Assembly (NCBI GenBank): GCA_017504945.1 | Contig: JAFVQJ010000005.1 | Location: 1-64,000, forward strand | DNA: 64,000 bases | Direction of reading: 5' to 3' | Source: Clostridia bacterium | GTDB lineage: Bacteria > Bacillota > Clostridia > Oscillospirales > RGIG5299 | Part shown: piece by piece, positions 14,479-23,697 of the stretch | Numbering within the stretch: position 1 is the first letter of the stretch | Layout of the letters: each line of letters starts with the position of its first letter | Position numbers and translations under genes: made by a program | Notes under the pieces: generated by a model | What the model saw: only the letters and a program-made list of their open reading frames with translations | Databases searched by the model: none | Told to the model about the DNA's origin: nothing

Positions 14479-15210
14479 ATGGATAAAGAAATCGAGGTAC
14501 GCATAAAAAAGCTTTATAGACGGGCAATATTTCTTATAATAACCGCCCCGTTCGGTTTTATATTTTTAATTTTTGCAATCGCTTTGTTATTCGCCGGATA
14601 TTTTTTCGCTTCCGCTATATTCTTTACAATAGCGGCAATTCCGGCGGCACATCTTATATATTTGATCCGCGAGGCAAAGCGTGAAGAAAAGGAAGGAGGC
14701 TTTAAACCCGTTGTGTTAAATGCCGATAAAAGCTTTTCCTTTGATGACGTTGTAAGCATTTTCGAAGGGCTTACCGATGAAGAAAACAGGCTTTCCATCT
14801 CCGAAAGCGTTCGGTTTTACCGTTTTAATTTTAGCAAGTTTCTCAGATTACGCATAGTGCTATACGGAACAGACGATTTCAACAAGAAGGATTTCAACAA
14901 CGCAAAGGACCGCATAAATAAAAAGGCAAACAAGGAATTTGAAATTTCGCAGTGGGGTTCAAGATATGACGACAGCAAAATGCGGTATAATGTTATTTAT
15001 TCAAAATGTCTTACTGCCGATCTATATAGCTTTCTTTCCCAAAACGCAGAGCATAATTTAAGAAGAGTTGAAGGAATTATCAATTTTGCCGTGGTGGGAA
15101 ACAAAATCATACTCCCGCCGCTGTTTGGCGATTGCTATGACGGTCAGATATTCAGATACAAAGAAGTTATAAAATTTATAAATCAAGTCTTTTTGAATTG
15201 TAAATCATAG
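14479..15210 (+). CDS. Membrane protein of unknown function with C-terminal soluble domain
   Basis: A 243-residue protein. Two adjacent hydrophobic helices (about 15-40 and 42-63, 'FAGYFFASAIFFTIAAIPAA') are followed by a basic/acidic stop-transfer region and a roughly 170-residue cytoplasmic domain with alternating strands and helices ('RFYRFNFSKFLRLRIVLYG', 'DDFNKKDFNNAKDRINKKA', 'VIYSKCLTADLYSFL'). I do not recognise a family. SD GAGGTG is 7 bases before the ATG. It is followed after 14 bases by an esterase gene and may be co-transcribed with it. Confidence 0.75.
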   Translation: MDKEIEVRIKKLYRRAIFLIITAPFGFIFLIFAIALLFAGYFFASAIFFTIAAIPAAHLIYLIREAKREEKEGGFKPVVLNADKSFSFDDVVSIFEGLTDEENRLSISESVRFYRFNFSKFLRLRIVLYGTDDFNKKDFNNAKDRINKKANKEFEISQWGSRYDDSKMRYNVIYSKCLTADLYSFLSQNAEHNLRRVEGIINFAVVGNKIILPPLFGDCYDGQIFRYKEVIKFINQVFLNCKS

Positions 15211-15224
15211 CATGAGGTAATTGA

Positions 15225-15851
15225 ATGAAAATATTACAAATAAACGACAGCGTTTTCCCTTACGTTGCTTATATTCCCGATGAGATAGGAGAAAAACCCG
15301 CTTTGCTTGTTCAGCTTCACGGCGCGGGAGAGAGAGGCAACGGCGGCAAGGAGCTTATGAAGGTCACGCTTCACGGTTTTTCAAAGGTTGTAAACGACGG
15401 GAACTTCAAAAACGCCATTCTTATTATGCCGCAGTGTCCCGATGACAGCACCTGGCTTGCGCGTATTGAGAGCATTAAACGGTTCATTGATGAGATGATC
15501 GAAAAATTCAATGCCGATACCAACAGGCTCTATCTTTGCGGATTGAGCATGGGCGGCTACGGCACATGGAACACCGCTACCGCATACCCCGAGCTTTTTG
15601 CGGCGATCCTTCCCTGCTGCGGCGGTGGGCAGGCGTGGGCGGCAAGCGCTTTGACTATGCCCGTGTGGGCGTTTCACGGAGAAATCGACCCCATCGTTCC
15701 GGTCAGTCACACTCTTGAAATGGCGGCCCGGTTAAAGGATAACCCCAATTTCAAAATGACGGTTTTAGAGGGCGTTGGGCATAACGCATGGGACTATGCT
15801 TTTACGGAAGAAACATTGAATTGGATATTATCACACAAAAAGAATATGTGA
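15225..15851 (+). CDS. Alpha/beta-hydrolase, predicted esterase or peptidase
   Basis: A 208-residue serine hydrolase. The oxyanion-hole segment 'LLVQLHGAGERGNGG' is typical of the phospholipase/carboxylesterase and COG4099 group. The nucleophile elbow is 'LCGLSMGGYGTWNTA', the acid is Asp in 'FHGEIDPIVPV', and the base is His in 'LEGVGHNAWDYAF', so the triad is complete. No signal peptide, so it acts in the cytosol. Substrate unknown (small acyl esters, acetylated or feruloylated sugars are typical for relatives). Confidence 0.9.
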   Translation: MKILQINDSVFPYVAYIPDEIGEKPALLVQLHGAGERGNGGKELMKVTLHGFSKVVNDGNFKNAILIMPQCPDDSTWLARIESIKRFIDEMIEKFNADTNRLYLCGLSMGGYGTWNTATAYPELFAAILPCCGGGQAWAASALTMPVWAFHGEIDPIVPVSHTLEMAARLKDNPNFKMTVLEGVGHNAWDYAFTEETLNWILSHKKNM

Positions 15852-15957
15852 AATTCGCCTTGTTTTTATGTCTTTAATTATAAAATATCCGTCTTATTCT
15901 GCAAATACCTGATATCAACTGTATGTTATAATATTTAAAAAACAAGGATGTTTTATT

Positions 15958-16704
15958 ATGAAAAAAACAATTTCGGCAATTATCTCTTTGGCAATTATTT
16001 TTTCCGTAGTTTTCTCTTTTGGCATTATCGGCAATGCTGACAACGGCACCATCGAGGGTTGGCAGGTAACCGGCGGCAAATGGACCGTTGCAGACGACGG
16101 TTCTCTTCAGGTCGTTACAAACGACAAGGGCGCTGCGATGAATTACTGCATTGCACTTAACGACCCCGCACTTTCTCTTACAGGCGATTATGAGATCACA
16201 TTCGAGATGAATGCAATTCAATCGGGCGGACGTGCGCTTGTAAACTTTAACAGCGCAAAAAAGGAAAGCTTCTCCGGATATTTAATGGAATTAGGTTCTT
16301 ACGGTGCGGTTTATTACGACATTGATGCAGATATTAAAAGTTCCATTCAACTTGCCGGCAGCAATACAATGGCAGGCGTAAAATACGAAGATAACAAAGG
16401 AAAACCCGCCTTTAACGAGGTCAAGTTCGTAAGGAAAAACGGAGTTGCTTCCGTTTATATAAACGGCACGGCAAATTATACCGATTATACCTTGGTAAAG
16501 GCCACTCACGACGGCACGTTGGTTTTAGGTCTTGAAAGCGACGGATCCATTGAGTGCGCATTCAGAAACGTCGTTATTAAAATAGGTGACAACGAGTATA
16601 AATACTTTACGGTGACCGAGCTTCCCGACAATTCGTCGGACACCCAAAAGCCCATCGTTTCGGTTTCTCAGGGCAACGAGGGCGGTTGCGGAAATAACGG
16701 CTGA
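15958..16704 (+). CDS. Secreted concanavalin/LamG-like protein with GGCGN tail
   Basis: A 248-residue exported protein. The signal peptide 'MKKTISAIISLAIIFSVVFS' is followed by a beta-rich body resembling the LamG/3-keto-disaccharide hydrolase-like jelly-roll ('GGKWTVADDGSLQV', 'GDYEITFEMNAIQSGGRAL', 'VKFVRKNGVASVYINGTA', 'LVLGLESDGSIECAFRNVVI'). After a Ser/Thr/Pro linker it ends '...GNEGGCGNNG', nearly the same tail as the CBM9-like protein 6 kb away. No membrane anchor follows the cysteine. TATAAT at 15927-15932 and SD AAGGA precede it. Ligand unknown; a surface sugar-binding role is plausible. Confidence 0.82.
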   Translation: MKKTISAIISLAIIFSVVFSFGIIGNADNGTIEGWQVTGGKWTVADDGSLQVVTNDKGAAMNYCIALNDPALSLTGDYEITFEMNAIQSGGRALVNFNSAKKESFSGYLMELGSYGAVYYDIDADIKSSIQLAGSNTMAGVKYEDNKGKPAFNEVKFVRKNGVASVYINGTANYTDYTLVKATHDGTLVLGLESDGSIECAFRNVVIKIGDNEYKYFTVTELPDNSSDTQKPIVSVSQGNEGGCGNNG

Positions 16705-16717
16705 TAACAAAAAATCA

Positions 16718-16749
16718 AAAACGGCGATGATGTCTGTCATCGCCGTTTT
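16718..16749 (+). terminator. Terminator after the LamG-like gene
   Basis: 13-bp stem AAAACGGCGATGA/TCATCGCCGTTTT, 6-base loop. Confidence 0.92.
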
Positions 16750-16765
16750 ATTCTATTTTACAAAC

Positions 16766-16793
16766 AAAAATCCCCGAAAATTCGGGGATTTTT
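16766..16793. terminator. Terminator after the Ldh2 gene (symmetric)
   Basis: 13-bp stem AAAAATCCCCGAA/TTCGGGGATTTTT with a 2-base nominal loop; it serves the minus-strand gene ending at 16806. Confidence 0.9.
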
Positions 16794-16805
16794 ACATATT
16801 TTCTG

Positions 16806-17927
16806 TTATTTATAAGAGCTCTGCTTTGCGCTGGAGAAATCAACGTTACCGAGATATTCAACGCTGTCCATTCCGAGATAATCGCAAAGGTCCTTCATTT
16901 CGGCAACGGTATTGATATTTACGTTTATGCCGTTTTTAAGTCGGTCAGAGTATGCAAGAATTTCTTTTTCGCCGTGAGTATAGATCCTCTCGGCACCCTC
17001 TGCCTTAGGTGCGTCACGAAGCTCCTGAAGGAAGGTGGAGAAATGCTCCTTGATAGCTGCGGGATCGCCGAATACCTTGGGATCTATCGCCATAAAGCCG
17101 TGGCATGTGCCGCCCTTGCCGCCGATATGAGTATGGTTTGAGGTAATACCCATTGAGAATATAGAGCAGAATATCTCGCAAAGCATACCGTAACCGTAGC
17201 CCTTGTGGCTTCCGAGAAGCTCGGTGTCGCCGCCCAAAGGAACGATACCGCCGCCGTTCTTTCCTACTATATTCTTAAGTACTCTCTGTGCATCGGTGCA
17301 GAGTTTACCGTTTTCGTCAAGCGCCCAGCCGTCAGGAAGAGGCTTTGAGAGCTTATTGTATATTTCGAGCTTTCCTCTGGTAACTACAGTGGTAGATGCA
17401 TCGAAGAAGAAGGGATAAGGCTCTGCGGGAACGCTCATTGCAATGGGGTTAGAGCCAAGCATCGCAAGACGGGCGTAGGTGGGAACCATTATTGCCTCGG
17501 AGTTAGTCATTGCAAAGCCGACAAGACCCTGATCGCAAGCCATTTTTGCATAGTAGCCGGCAATACCGAAATGGTTGGAATTTCTTACGCTGACTATTGC
17601 CATACCGGTGGTCTTTGCCTTTTCAATAGCCATATTCATAGCCTTGATCGATACGAGCTGACCCATACCGTCGTGAGCGTCGATTACTGCGGAAACGGGA
17701 GTTTCAAAAACTACCTCGGGCTTTGCATCAACGTGGATAAGCCCCTTTTCAATGCCCTTGTGATAGCGAACAAGTCTCTGCATACCGTGCGATTCGATAC
17801 CGTAAAGATCGGAAAGCAAAAGTACGTCGGTTATCTGGTTTGCTTCGTCGACAGTAAAGCCGAATTTCACAAAAGCGTCGTTACAAAATCTTTTAAGCTG
17901 TTCATAAGAATATTTTACGTTGCTCAT
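16806..17927 (-). CDS. Ldh2/YlbC-family NAD(P)-dependent malate/lactate-type dehydrogenase
   Basis: A 373-residue member of the malate/L-lactate dehydrogenase family 2, which includes ureidoglycolate dehydrogenase AllD, and is unrelated to Rossmann LDH. Motifs: 'LSDLYGIESHGMQRLVRY' with the family His, 'DAHDGMGQLVSIKAM', 'VRNSNHFGIAGYYAKMA' with the catalytic His, 'NPIAMSVPAEPYPFFFDAST', and 'LLGSHKGYGYGMLCEIF'. Full length. SD GAGGAAA before ATG 17927. The true 2-hydroxy acid substrate (malate, sulfolactate, ureidoglycolate and others) cannot be read here, and no pathway neighbours are present. Confidence 0.92.
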   Translation of the reverse strand: MSNVKYSYEQLKRFCNDAFVKFGFTVDEANQITDVLLLSDLYGIESHGMQRLVRYHKGIEKGLIHVDAKPEVVFETPVSAVIDAHDGMGQLVSIKAMNMAIEKAKTTGMAIVSVRNSNHFGIAGYYAKMACDQGLVGFAMTNSEAIMVPTYARLAMLGSNPIAMSVPAEPYPFFFDASTTVVTRGKLEIYNKLSKPLPDGWALDENGKLCTDAQRVLKNIVGKNGGGIVPLGGDTELLGSHKGYGYGMLCEIFCSIFSMGITSNHTHIGGKGGTCHGFMAIDPKVFGDPAAIKEHFSTFLQELRDAPKAEGAERIYTHGEKEILAYSDRLKNGINVNINTVAEMKDLCDYLGMDSVEYLGNVDFSSAKQSSYK

Positions 17928-18136
17928 TTTTTCCTCCGAAAATTTATTATTAAATATATTATAACGCTTAATCTTTTAAATTGCAACAAAAATGTCAATT
18001 TTTGATATATTAATTTTATATCGATTCCAAATAAAAAAGTTTCAATAATTTTGTTAAATTTACAAATTGTTTAATATTTTCGTATTTAAAAGTGCTATAA
18101 TTATATTTAACTATTTATAAACCGCGGAGGCTTATT

Positions 18137-19366
18137 ATGAAACTCAAAAAAATTGCGGTTTTGGTCGTGGCTTTCATTCTTATGATCACTGCTTTTGCAG
18201 GCTGCGCAAAACCCGAAACTATGGCAACAGTTAAAGATGCGGACGGCAACGTTGTCGGCACCGTTTCCTTTGACGAATATCTTTTCTGGGCGTATTACAA
18301 CTATGCATATTACGATGCATACTATGAGAACTATTATTACTATTTCCAAACCTATTTTAAGGATACTCTCGACGACATCTACGATCCCGATGCCGAAGAG
18401 CCCATTACCGTAAATCAGTTCCTTACCGACAGCCTTGTTGGCGATCTCAAGCAGCAGTTCGTTATTCTTAAGTTATTTAACGAATACGGTCTTACCTTCG
18501 GTGCGGACGAGATTACCGACGTTGCAAGCTATTATAATTCTATGGTTTCCAACTACGGCGAGACTACCGTTAAGAAGATACGCGCTCGTCTTGGCATGAA
18601 CGAAACTCAGTTCAAGGAAATGCTTCGTTCTCTCGTTAAGATCTCCTGCGTTCAGGAGCATCTCTTCGGCGAAGGCGGCAGCATGGCTGTTACCTCCGAG
18701 CAGGCAAAGGCCCATCTTCTTGAGAACTATTTACAGGTAAAGCACATTTATATCGGCACCTCCTATACCGTTACCGAGGACGAAAAAAAGGTTACCAAGA
18801 CACGTACCGAGCAAGAGGTCCAGGAGCTTGTTGATAAGATAAAGAGCGAATATGAAGCAAATCCCACTCTCGAAAATTTCCTAAGTCTCGTTGAGAAATA
18901 TTCGGAGGATACCGGTTCTATTAAGACCACCACTACCGATAACGTAACTACTCACGACAAGACCTATTGCTCCGCCACCTACAATTCTTCCTTCGGTGCT
19001 CTCTCCGTTACCGAATACGGCGGATACGTTTTCGACAAAGAGTACAATAACTTTTACAGCGAGTTTACCGATCTTGCAAAGGAGCTTAAAGAAAACGAGA
19101 TAGGCACCTGCAAGGTCACCTCACAGTCTACCGACAATAAGGTTACCGGTATGCATATCATCCTCAAGCTCGACTTGGCAAAATCGGAAAGCACTGTAAA
19201 CAAGATGATGGAGGTAAAGGACGATTATGAAACTCCTTACATCAACATCATCACCGAGAACAAGGTATTTACCGACCTACTCGATGCAGAGATAGCAAAG
19301 CTCACCTTCGAGTTTGACGAGGCTCTTCTCGAAAAATACAGTATGAAAAACTTAAAGAGCATATAA
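18137..19366 (+). CDS. PrsA/SurA-like foldase lipoprotein with tyrosine cluster
   Basis: A 409-residue lipoprotein. The lipobox 'ITAFAGC' gives Cys23. An N-terminal SurA-like helical chaperone region is followed by a parvulin-type peptidyl-prolyl isomerase domain ('QVKHIYIG', 'ENFLSLVEKYSEDTGS', 'YGGYVFDKEY', 'FTDLAKELKENEIGTCKVT', 'GMHIILKLDL') and a C-terminal helix. It should fold exported proteins on the outer membrane face. Odd points: residues 48-73 contain 13 tyrosines, and the parvulin core carries a Thr-rich insertion near 'SIKTTTTDNVTTHDK'. SD GGAGG; TATAAT at 18096-18101. Confidence 0.85.
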   Translation: MKLKKIAVLVVAFILMITAFAGCAKPETMATVKDADGNVVGTVSFDEYLFWAYYNYAYYDAYYENYYYYFQTYFKDTLDDIYDPDAEEPITVNQFLTDSLVGDLKQQFVILKLFNEYGLTFGADEITDVASYYNSMVSNYGETTVKKIRARLGMNETQFKEMLRSLVKISCVQEHLFGEGGSMAVTSEQAKAHLLENYLQVKHIYIGTSYTVTEDEKKVTKTRTEQEVQELVDKIKSEYEANPTLENFLSLVEKYSEDTGSIKTTTTDNVTTHDKTYCSATYNSSFGALSVTEYGGYVFDKEYNNFYSEFTDLAKELKENEIGTCKVTSQSTDNKVTGMHIILKLDLAKSESTVNKMMEVKDDYETPYINIITENKVFTDLLDAEIAKLTFEFDEALLEKYSMKNLKSI

Positions 19367-19379
19367 CTTACCGTTTCAG

Positions 19380-19410
19380 AGTCCGGAATTGAAAAATTCC
19401 GGACTTTTTT
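19380..19410 (+). terminator. Terminator after the foldase gene
   Basis: 11-bp stem AGTCCGGAATT/AATTCCGGACT, GAAA loop, then TTTTTT. Confidence 0.95.
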
Positions 19411-19433
19411 CTTTATTTTTTTAATAAAGTATC

Positions 19434-19463
19434 TTGTTAAACCAGATATTTATATGTTATAAT
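19434..19463 (+). promoter_or_regulatory. cdaA-cdaR promoter
   Basis: TTGTTA (19434-19439), 18 bases, TATAAT (19458-19463), 32 bases before the cdaA ATG. Confidence 0.7.
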
Positions 19464-19495
19464 ATTAATATAATAGCGTAACTATGGAGAAAATT

Positions 19496-20350
19496 ATGTT
19501 GGAAGCGATTTACAATCTGTGGAATTTCATCGTCAGCACCGTTATGCTGATAAGGCTTCAGGATATTATCGATATCCTTGCGGTAACATTTATTTTTTAT
19601 CAATTAGCGAAATTCTTCAAGAATACCAAGTCAACACAGCTGTTGAAGGGTATTCTCATTGTGATGCTTTTAGTCGGACTGTCGACAGTGCTCGGTCTTA
19701 ATACGCTTAATTTTCTTCTTTCCTCCACACTTCAGTTCGGTGTTTTGGCGCTTATTATTCTTTTCCAGCCCGAGATACGCAGAATACTCGAGCAGTTTGG
19801 CAAAAAGGGCGTAAATATCTTAAAGTTTATGAGCGATGACAGCAAGGACTCGTTATACACCGAAGAATTGATCGACAACGTTACCAAGGCGGTATTCAAT
19901 CTTTCGGCAAACCGTACCGGCGCACTTATCGCTTTTGAAAGAGAGATATATCTCAAGGAGATATGCGACACCGGAACATATATAAATTCCGATTGCGCTC
20001 AGCTCTTGCTTGAAAACATATTCTTCCACAATTCGCCTCTTCACGACGGCGGCGTGGTCGTTTCAAAGGGCAAGGTTGCAGCAGCAGGCTGTCTCTTCCC
20101 TCTTTCCGAAAATAAAGATATTTCCGCAGAGCTCGGAACAAGGCATCGCGCAGGATTGGGACTTTCCGAGGCAACAGACAGCGTGATCATTATCGTTTCA
20201 GAAGAAACCGGCGCGATCTCCGTTGCAATTAACGGCGTGTTAAAAAGAGGCTTTACCCGAGAAATGCTCCATGAGCAGCTTTCACAGTGCTTGTTACCCG
20301 CCACTGAAAAGAAAGAAAAGAAATTCTTCAAAGGCAGGGCTAAAAAATGA
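19496..20350 (+). CDS. cdaA: Diadenylate cyclase CdaA
   Basis: A 284-residue membrane enzyme that joins two ATP into cyclic di-AMP. Three N-terminal helices (about 25-90) precede a DisA_N (DAC) domain with 'SPLHDGGVVVSKGKV' (Asp184; the usual DGA reads DGG here) and 'GTRHRAGLGLSEATDSV' (Arg216-His217-Arg218). The ATG at 19496 has GGAG 6-7 bases upstream; the ATG at 19484 overlaps that SD. The stop overlaps the cdaR start as ATGA. In most Firmicutes glmM follows cdaR; here it does not. c-di-AMP controls potassium, osmolyte and wall homeostasis. Confidence 0.95.
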   Translation: MLEAIYNLWNFIVSTVMLIRLQDIIDILAVTFIFYQLAKFFKNTKSTQLLKGILIVMLLVGLSTVLGLNTLNFLLSSTLQFGVLALIILFQPEIRRILEQFGKKGVNILKFMSDDSKDSLYTEELIDNVTKAVFNLSANRTGALIAFEREIYLKEICDTGTYINSDCAQLLLENIFFHNSPLHDGGVVVSKGKVAAAGCLFPLSENKDISAELGTRHRAGLGLSEATDSVIIIVSEETGAISVAINGVLKRGFTREMLHEQLSQCLLPATEKKEKKFFKGRAKK

Positions 20351-21594
20351 GTAAGGTAAAAGAATTTTTCAACAGCTTTCTTAATAACAACGGCGTTCTT
20401 AAGCTCATTTCCTTTATTATCGCCTTTATATTCTGGTTTATCGTTGTAGGAATCGAGTCTCCCGAGATCGAAAAGGAATACAGAAATATTCCCGTTTCAA
20501 TATCGCTTGACGGCACTGTTGCAGAAGAAAATAATCTTATGCTGACAAACAACATCAACGCGACTGTTACTGTTACTCTGGTCGGTGAGCGCTCGGTAAT
20601 TGCGTCTATCGACCGTTCAAGCATCAAGGCATCGCTTGATCTCTCGCAGGTAATAGGCGCGGGACAGTACGATTGCAATATCATTATTGATTGCGATAAT
20701 ATCGAAATGCTTTCAAACGTCAAGTCCAACATAAAGTTCTTAACGATAAATTTGGACAATAAGGTTTCAAAGAGCGTTGATATCAGCGTTATCACAAACG
20801 GCTCCGTTGCAGAAGGATATATTCTCGATTCGGTAAAGCCCTACCCCACCTCGCTGTTGGTCACCGGTCCCGAAAGCATAGTAAATTCCGTTGTTTCGGC
20901 GGCGGTCAGCCTCGACGTGAGCGATATAAGCTCTACCGCAGTTAAAAACCTTCCCTTTACCCTCTATGACGCCGACGGTAACGTTATTTCCAGCCCGTTG
21001 CTCTCGTTTGATACCAATCAGATAATGGTTACGGCAAACGTCTATAAGACCAAAGAAATAACCTTAAATTATAATATCATCAACACCTCCGGCGGAAATG
21101 ATGCCGATTTTATCACAAAAATAATCTCACCTCAAACGCTTCTTATCTCCGGTGCGGAGGACGTTATTTCAAGAATAAGTTCACTCGATATCGGAACGCT
21201 TGATGCCTGCGGCGTTGCCGATGCCGGCTTCAGCGAGGATATAAAGCTTGTGCTTCCCAACGGAGTCAAGGTGGTTGACAATACCTCGTCGGTAAACGTA
21301 TCGGTAAGCTACGACGACGTTGAAACAAGAGAACTCAGCATTGCCGTTACCTCTGATGACATAATCAAACCCGACGGCAGAAACGTTACCACAAAAACCA
21401 AGTATATTACCGTTGCAATTCGCGGCAGATCATCAGACCTTGACAAGCTCGTGCTTGATGATATCAGTCCCGTTATCGACGCTTCACAGCAAACTGTTAA
21501 AGGCAACGTTAAGATACCCGTTACCTTCGATCTTCCCGAGGACCTTTATATAGGCGTTAAGGGCGAGTACGAAATAGCGGTAACAATAAAGTAA
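20347..21594 (+). CDS. cdaR: CdaA regulator CdaR (YbbR domains)
   Basis: A 415-residue protein with one N-terminal membrane helix ('LKLISFIIAFIFWFIVVGIE') and then four YbbR-like beta domains facing outside. The repeated pattern is seen at 'VPVSISLDG'-like openings, 'GYILDSVKPYPTSLLVTGPE', 'ADFITKIISPQTLLISGAED' and the final 'YIGVKGEYEIAVTIK'. CdaR binds CdaA through the membrane and tunes c-di-AMP output. Translation is coupled to cdaA by the ATGA overlap. Followed by a hairpin at 21599-21626. Confidence 0.92.
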   Translation: MSKVKEFFNSFLNNNGVLKLISFIIAFIFWFIVVGIESPEIEKEYRNIPVSISLDGTVAEENNLMLTNNINATVTVTLVGERSVIASIDRSSIKASLDLSQVIGAGQYDCNIIIDCDNIEMLSNVKSNIKFLTINLDNKVSKSVDISVITNGSVAEGYILDSVKPYPTSLLVTGPESIVNSVVSAAVSLDVSDISSTAVKNLPFTLYDADGNVISSPLLSFDTNQIMVTANVYKTKEITLNYNIINTSGGNDADFITKIISPQTLLISGAEDVISRISSLDIGTLDACGVADAGFSEDIKLVLPNGVKVVDNTSSVNVSVSYDDVETRELSIAVTSDDIIKPDGRNVTTKTKYITVAIRGRSSDLDKLVLDDISPVIDASQQTVKGNVKIPVTFDLPEDLYIGVKGEYEIAVTIK

Positions 21595-21598
21595 TTTC

Positions 21599-21626
21599 AA
21601 GGCAGTATGTATTTGCATACTGCCTT
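21599..21626 (+). terminator. Hairpin after cdaR, weak terminator
   Basis: 11-bp stem AAGGCAGTATG/CATACTGCCTT with 6-base loop, but only a short T-run follows, so read-through into the U32 genes is likely. Confidence 0.6.
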
Positions 21627-21660
21627 ATTTAGATTAACTTTTCGGAAAGGAGCTTAAAAG

Positions 21661-23685
21661 GTGAAAAGAGAAATACTTGCACCCGCAGGTGCATTTGAAC
21701 AGCTCGAAGCGGCGGTGCGCTCGGGTGCAGATGCGGTTTATTTGGGTTACGGCAGCTTTAATGCAAGACGAAACGCAAAGAATTTTACCTTTGACGAGCT
21801 CTGCAAGGCGGTTGATTACTGTCACGTAAGAGGAGTAAAAGTACACGCGGCACTCAATACCCTCGTCACCGAAAAGGAGCTGAGATCGGCTTACGACGAT
21901 ATAGTTTCGGTTGCAAAGGCGGGTGTAGACGCGGTCATAGTACAAGACCTCGGCGTTGCAAAAATGGTAAAGCAATTTGTGCCCGAGCTTGAAATGCACG
22001 CTTCCACTCAGCTCTCCGTTCACAATGTGAGCGGCGTTAAGCAACTTGAGGAGTTTGGCTTTAAGCGCGCCGTGCTTGCAAGGGAGCTTTCGCTTTCGGA
22101 AATAGAGGAGATATGCAAAAGCACCGATATTGAAATCGAGGTCTTTATTCACGGCGCCCTTTGTATGTCGTTTTCAGGCTGTTGCTATCTTTCGTCGGTA
22201 TTGGGTCAGCGAAGCGGAAACAGAGGTCTTTGCGCACAGCCCTGCCGTCTTGATTTCAAGCTTGAAAACAAAAATTACGCCCTTTCTCTCAAGGATATGT
22301 CGCATATAAAATACATTCACAGGCTCGCGGAGGCAGGCGTATGCTCATTCAAAATTGAGGGACGAATGAAGCGTCCCGAATACGTTGCCGCAGCGGTTTC
22401 GGCGTGCAAAGCAACAATAGACGGGAAAGAGCCCGATTTGAAAACTCTTCAAGCCGTTTTTTCACGCTCCGGATTTACCGACGGATATATAACGGCAAGC
22501 AGAAACTCCGATATGTTCGGCCACAGAAGCAAGGAGGACGTAACAGCCGCCGCATCCGTTTTAAAAGAAATTGCCGCCGGATACAGAAACGAAGCGAAAC
22601 GCGTGGCAATAGACATTAACATATCTGTTAAAAAAGAGAGCGAGGTCTCACTTCTTGTTTCCGACGGAAGCAATTTTGTTTCGGTAAAAGGTGATATACC
22701 CGAAGATGCCGTTACGAGAGCGATTACTCAAGATGACGTAGTTAAGCAAATAGGCAAAACAGGCGGAACTCCGTATTTTGTAAACAGTATTGACGTTTCG
22801 GTTGATGACGGTTTGACTCTTTCCCTTTCACATTTAAACGCTTTACGAAGAGACGCATTGGAGCGCTTATCGGCCTTAAGATGCAAGAAAAAGGATTATA
22901 AAATATTACCGTTTTATTTACCGGAAAGGCAAAAGCGCGTATTTTCGCAAACGAAATACGTTATAAGGGTACTAAAGTATTCCCAGCTCGAGTTAATTGA
23001 CGGCAACGCCGCAATCGTTTTACCGCTTAAAGAAATTACGCGCGAGGCATTAGACAGATTTAAATTCATCTGTGCCGAATTACCCGCTCTTATTTTCGGC
23101 GAGGACGAAAGCAAAATTTCGGCGCTTATTGAAGAGAAAAAGGCATTGGGACTTAAATATTTATGGTGCGAAAACGTCGGTGCAGTCTATCTTGCGAAAA
23201 AAGCAGGGCTTACCGCAATTGGCGGATACGGCTTAAATTTGATAAACTCAAGCGCCGTCGAGGTTGCCTCCGAAATGGGCATTAAAGCCGCCGTCGTTTC
23301 ATTTGAAACAAGTGCTTCAAATTTAAATTTGCTTAAATCCGATATTCCCTTGGGCATTATTGGCTACGGACATTTACCGCTTATGAAAATGCGCGCCTGC
23401 CCTAAAAGGAGCAAAAACGGTTGCGGCGATTGCAAGGGACACGGTGCCGTTACCGACAGAATGAATATTCGCTTCCCTCTTTTATGCAATGAAAGGCGAT
23501 TTACAACTCTGTTGAATTCCGTTCCTCTATACGTTGCCGACAAAGGCATTGATGCCGAATTCACTCTTTTATATTTCAATACGGAATCGCCCAAAAGAGT
23601 TGCCGAAATATATAAAATGTATAGGCAAAACGCTCTTCCCGATTTTGACAGAACCACCGGGCTTTATTTCAAAAGCCTTAAGTAA
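21661..23685 (+). CDS. Large U32-family protein (RlhA-like)
   Basis: A 674-residue protein starting with GTG (SD GGAG 12 bases upstream). The N-terminal U32 TIM-barrel has 'ILAPAGAFEQLEAAVRSGAD', 'HASTQLSVHN', and the U32 signature 'EVFIHGALCMSFSGCCYLSS' followed by 'GNRGLCAQPCR', with cysteines that bind an iron-sulfur cluster in studied relatives. A long C-terminal extension (DUF3656-like and beyond) ends with a further Cys cluster 'MRACPKRSKNGCGDCKGHG'. This length fits the RlhA/YdcP group, which hydroxylates 23S rRNA C2501 in E. coli. The older peptidase/collagenase label is doubtful. Paired with a second U32 gene. Confidence 0.85.
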   Translation: MKREILAPAGAFEQLEAAVRSGADAVYLGYGSFNARRNAKNFTFDELCKAVDYCHVRGVKVHAALNTLVTEKELRSAYDDIVSVAKAGVDAVIVQDLGVAKMVKQFVPELEMHASTQLSVHNVSGVKQLEEFGFKRAVLARELSLSEIEEICKSTDIEIEVFIHGALCMSFSGCCYLSSVLGQRSGNRGLCAQPCRLDFKLENKNYALSLKDMSHIKYIHRLAEAGVCSFKIEGRMKRPEYVAAAVSACKATIDGKEPDLKTLQAVFSRSGFTDGYITASRNSDMFGHRSKEDVTAAASVLKEIAAGYRNEAKRVAIDINISVKKESEVSLLVSDGSNFVSVKGDIPEDAVTRAITQDDVVKQIGKTGGTPYFVNSIDVSVDDGLTLSLSHLNALRRDALERLSALRCKKKDYKILPFYLPERQKRVFSQTKYVIRVLKYSQLELIDGNAAIVLPLKEITREALDRFKFICAELPALIFGEDESKISALIEEKKALGLKYLWCENVGAVYLAKKAGLTAIGGYGLNLINSSAVEVASEMGIKAAVVSFETSASNLNLLKSDIPLGIIGYGHLPLMKMRACPKRSKNGCGDCKGHGAVTDRMNIRFPLLCNERRFTTLLNSVPLYVADKGIDAEFTLLYFNTESPKRVAEIYKMYRQNALPDFDRTTGLYFKSLK

Positions 23686-23697
23686 AGGACAAAAATT

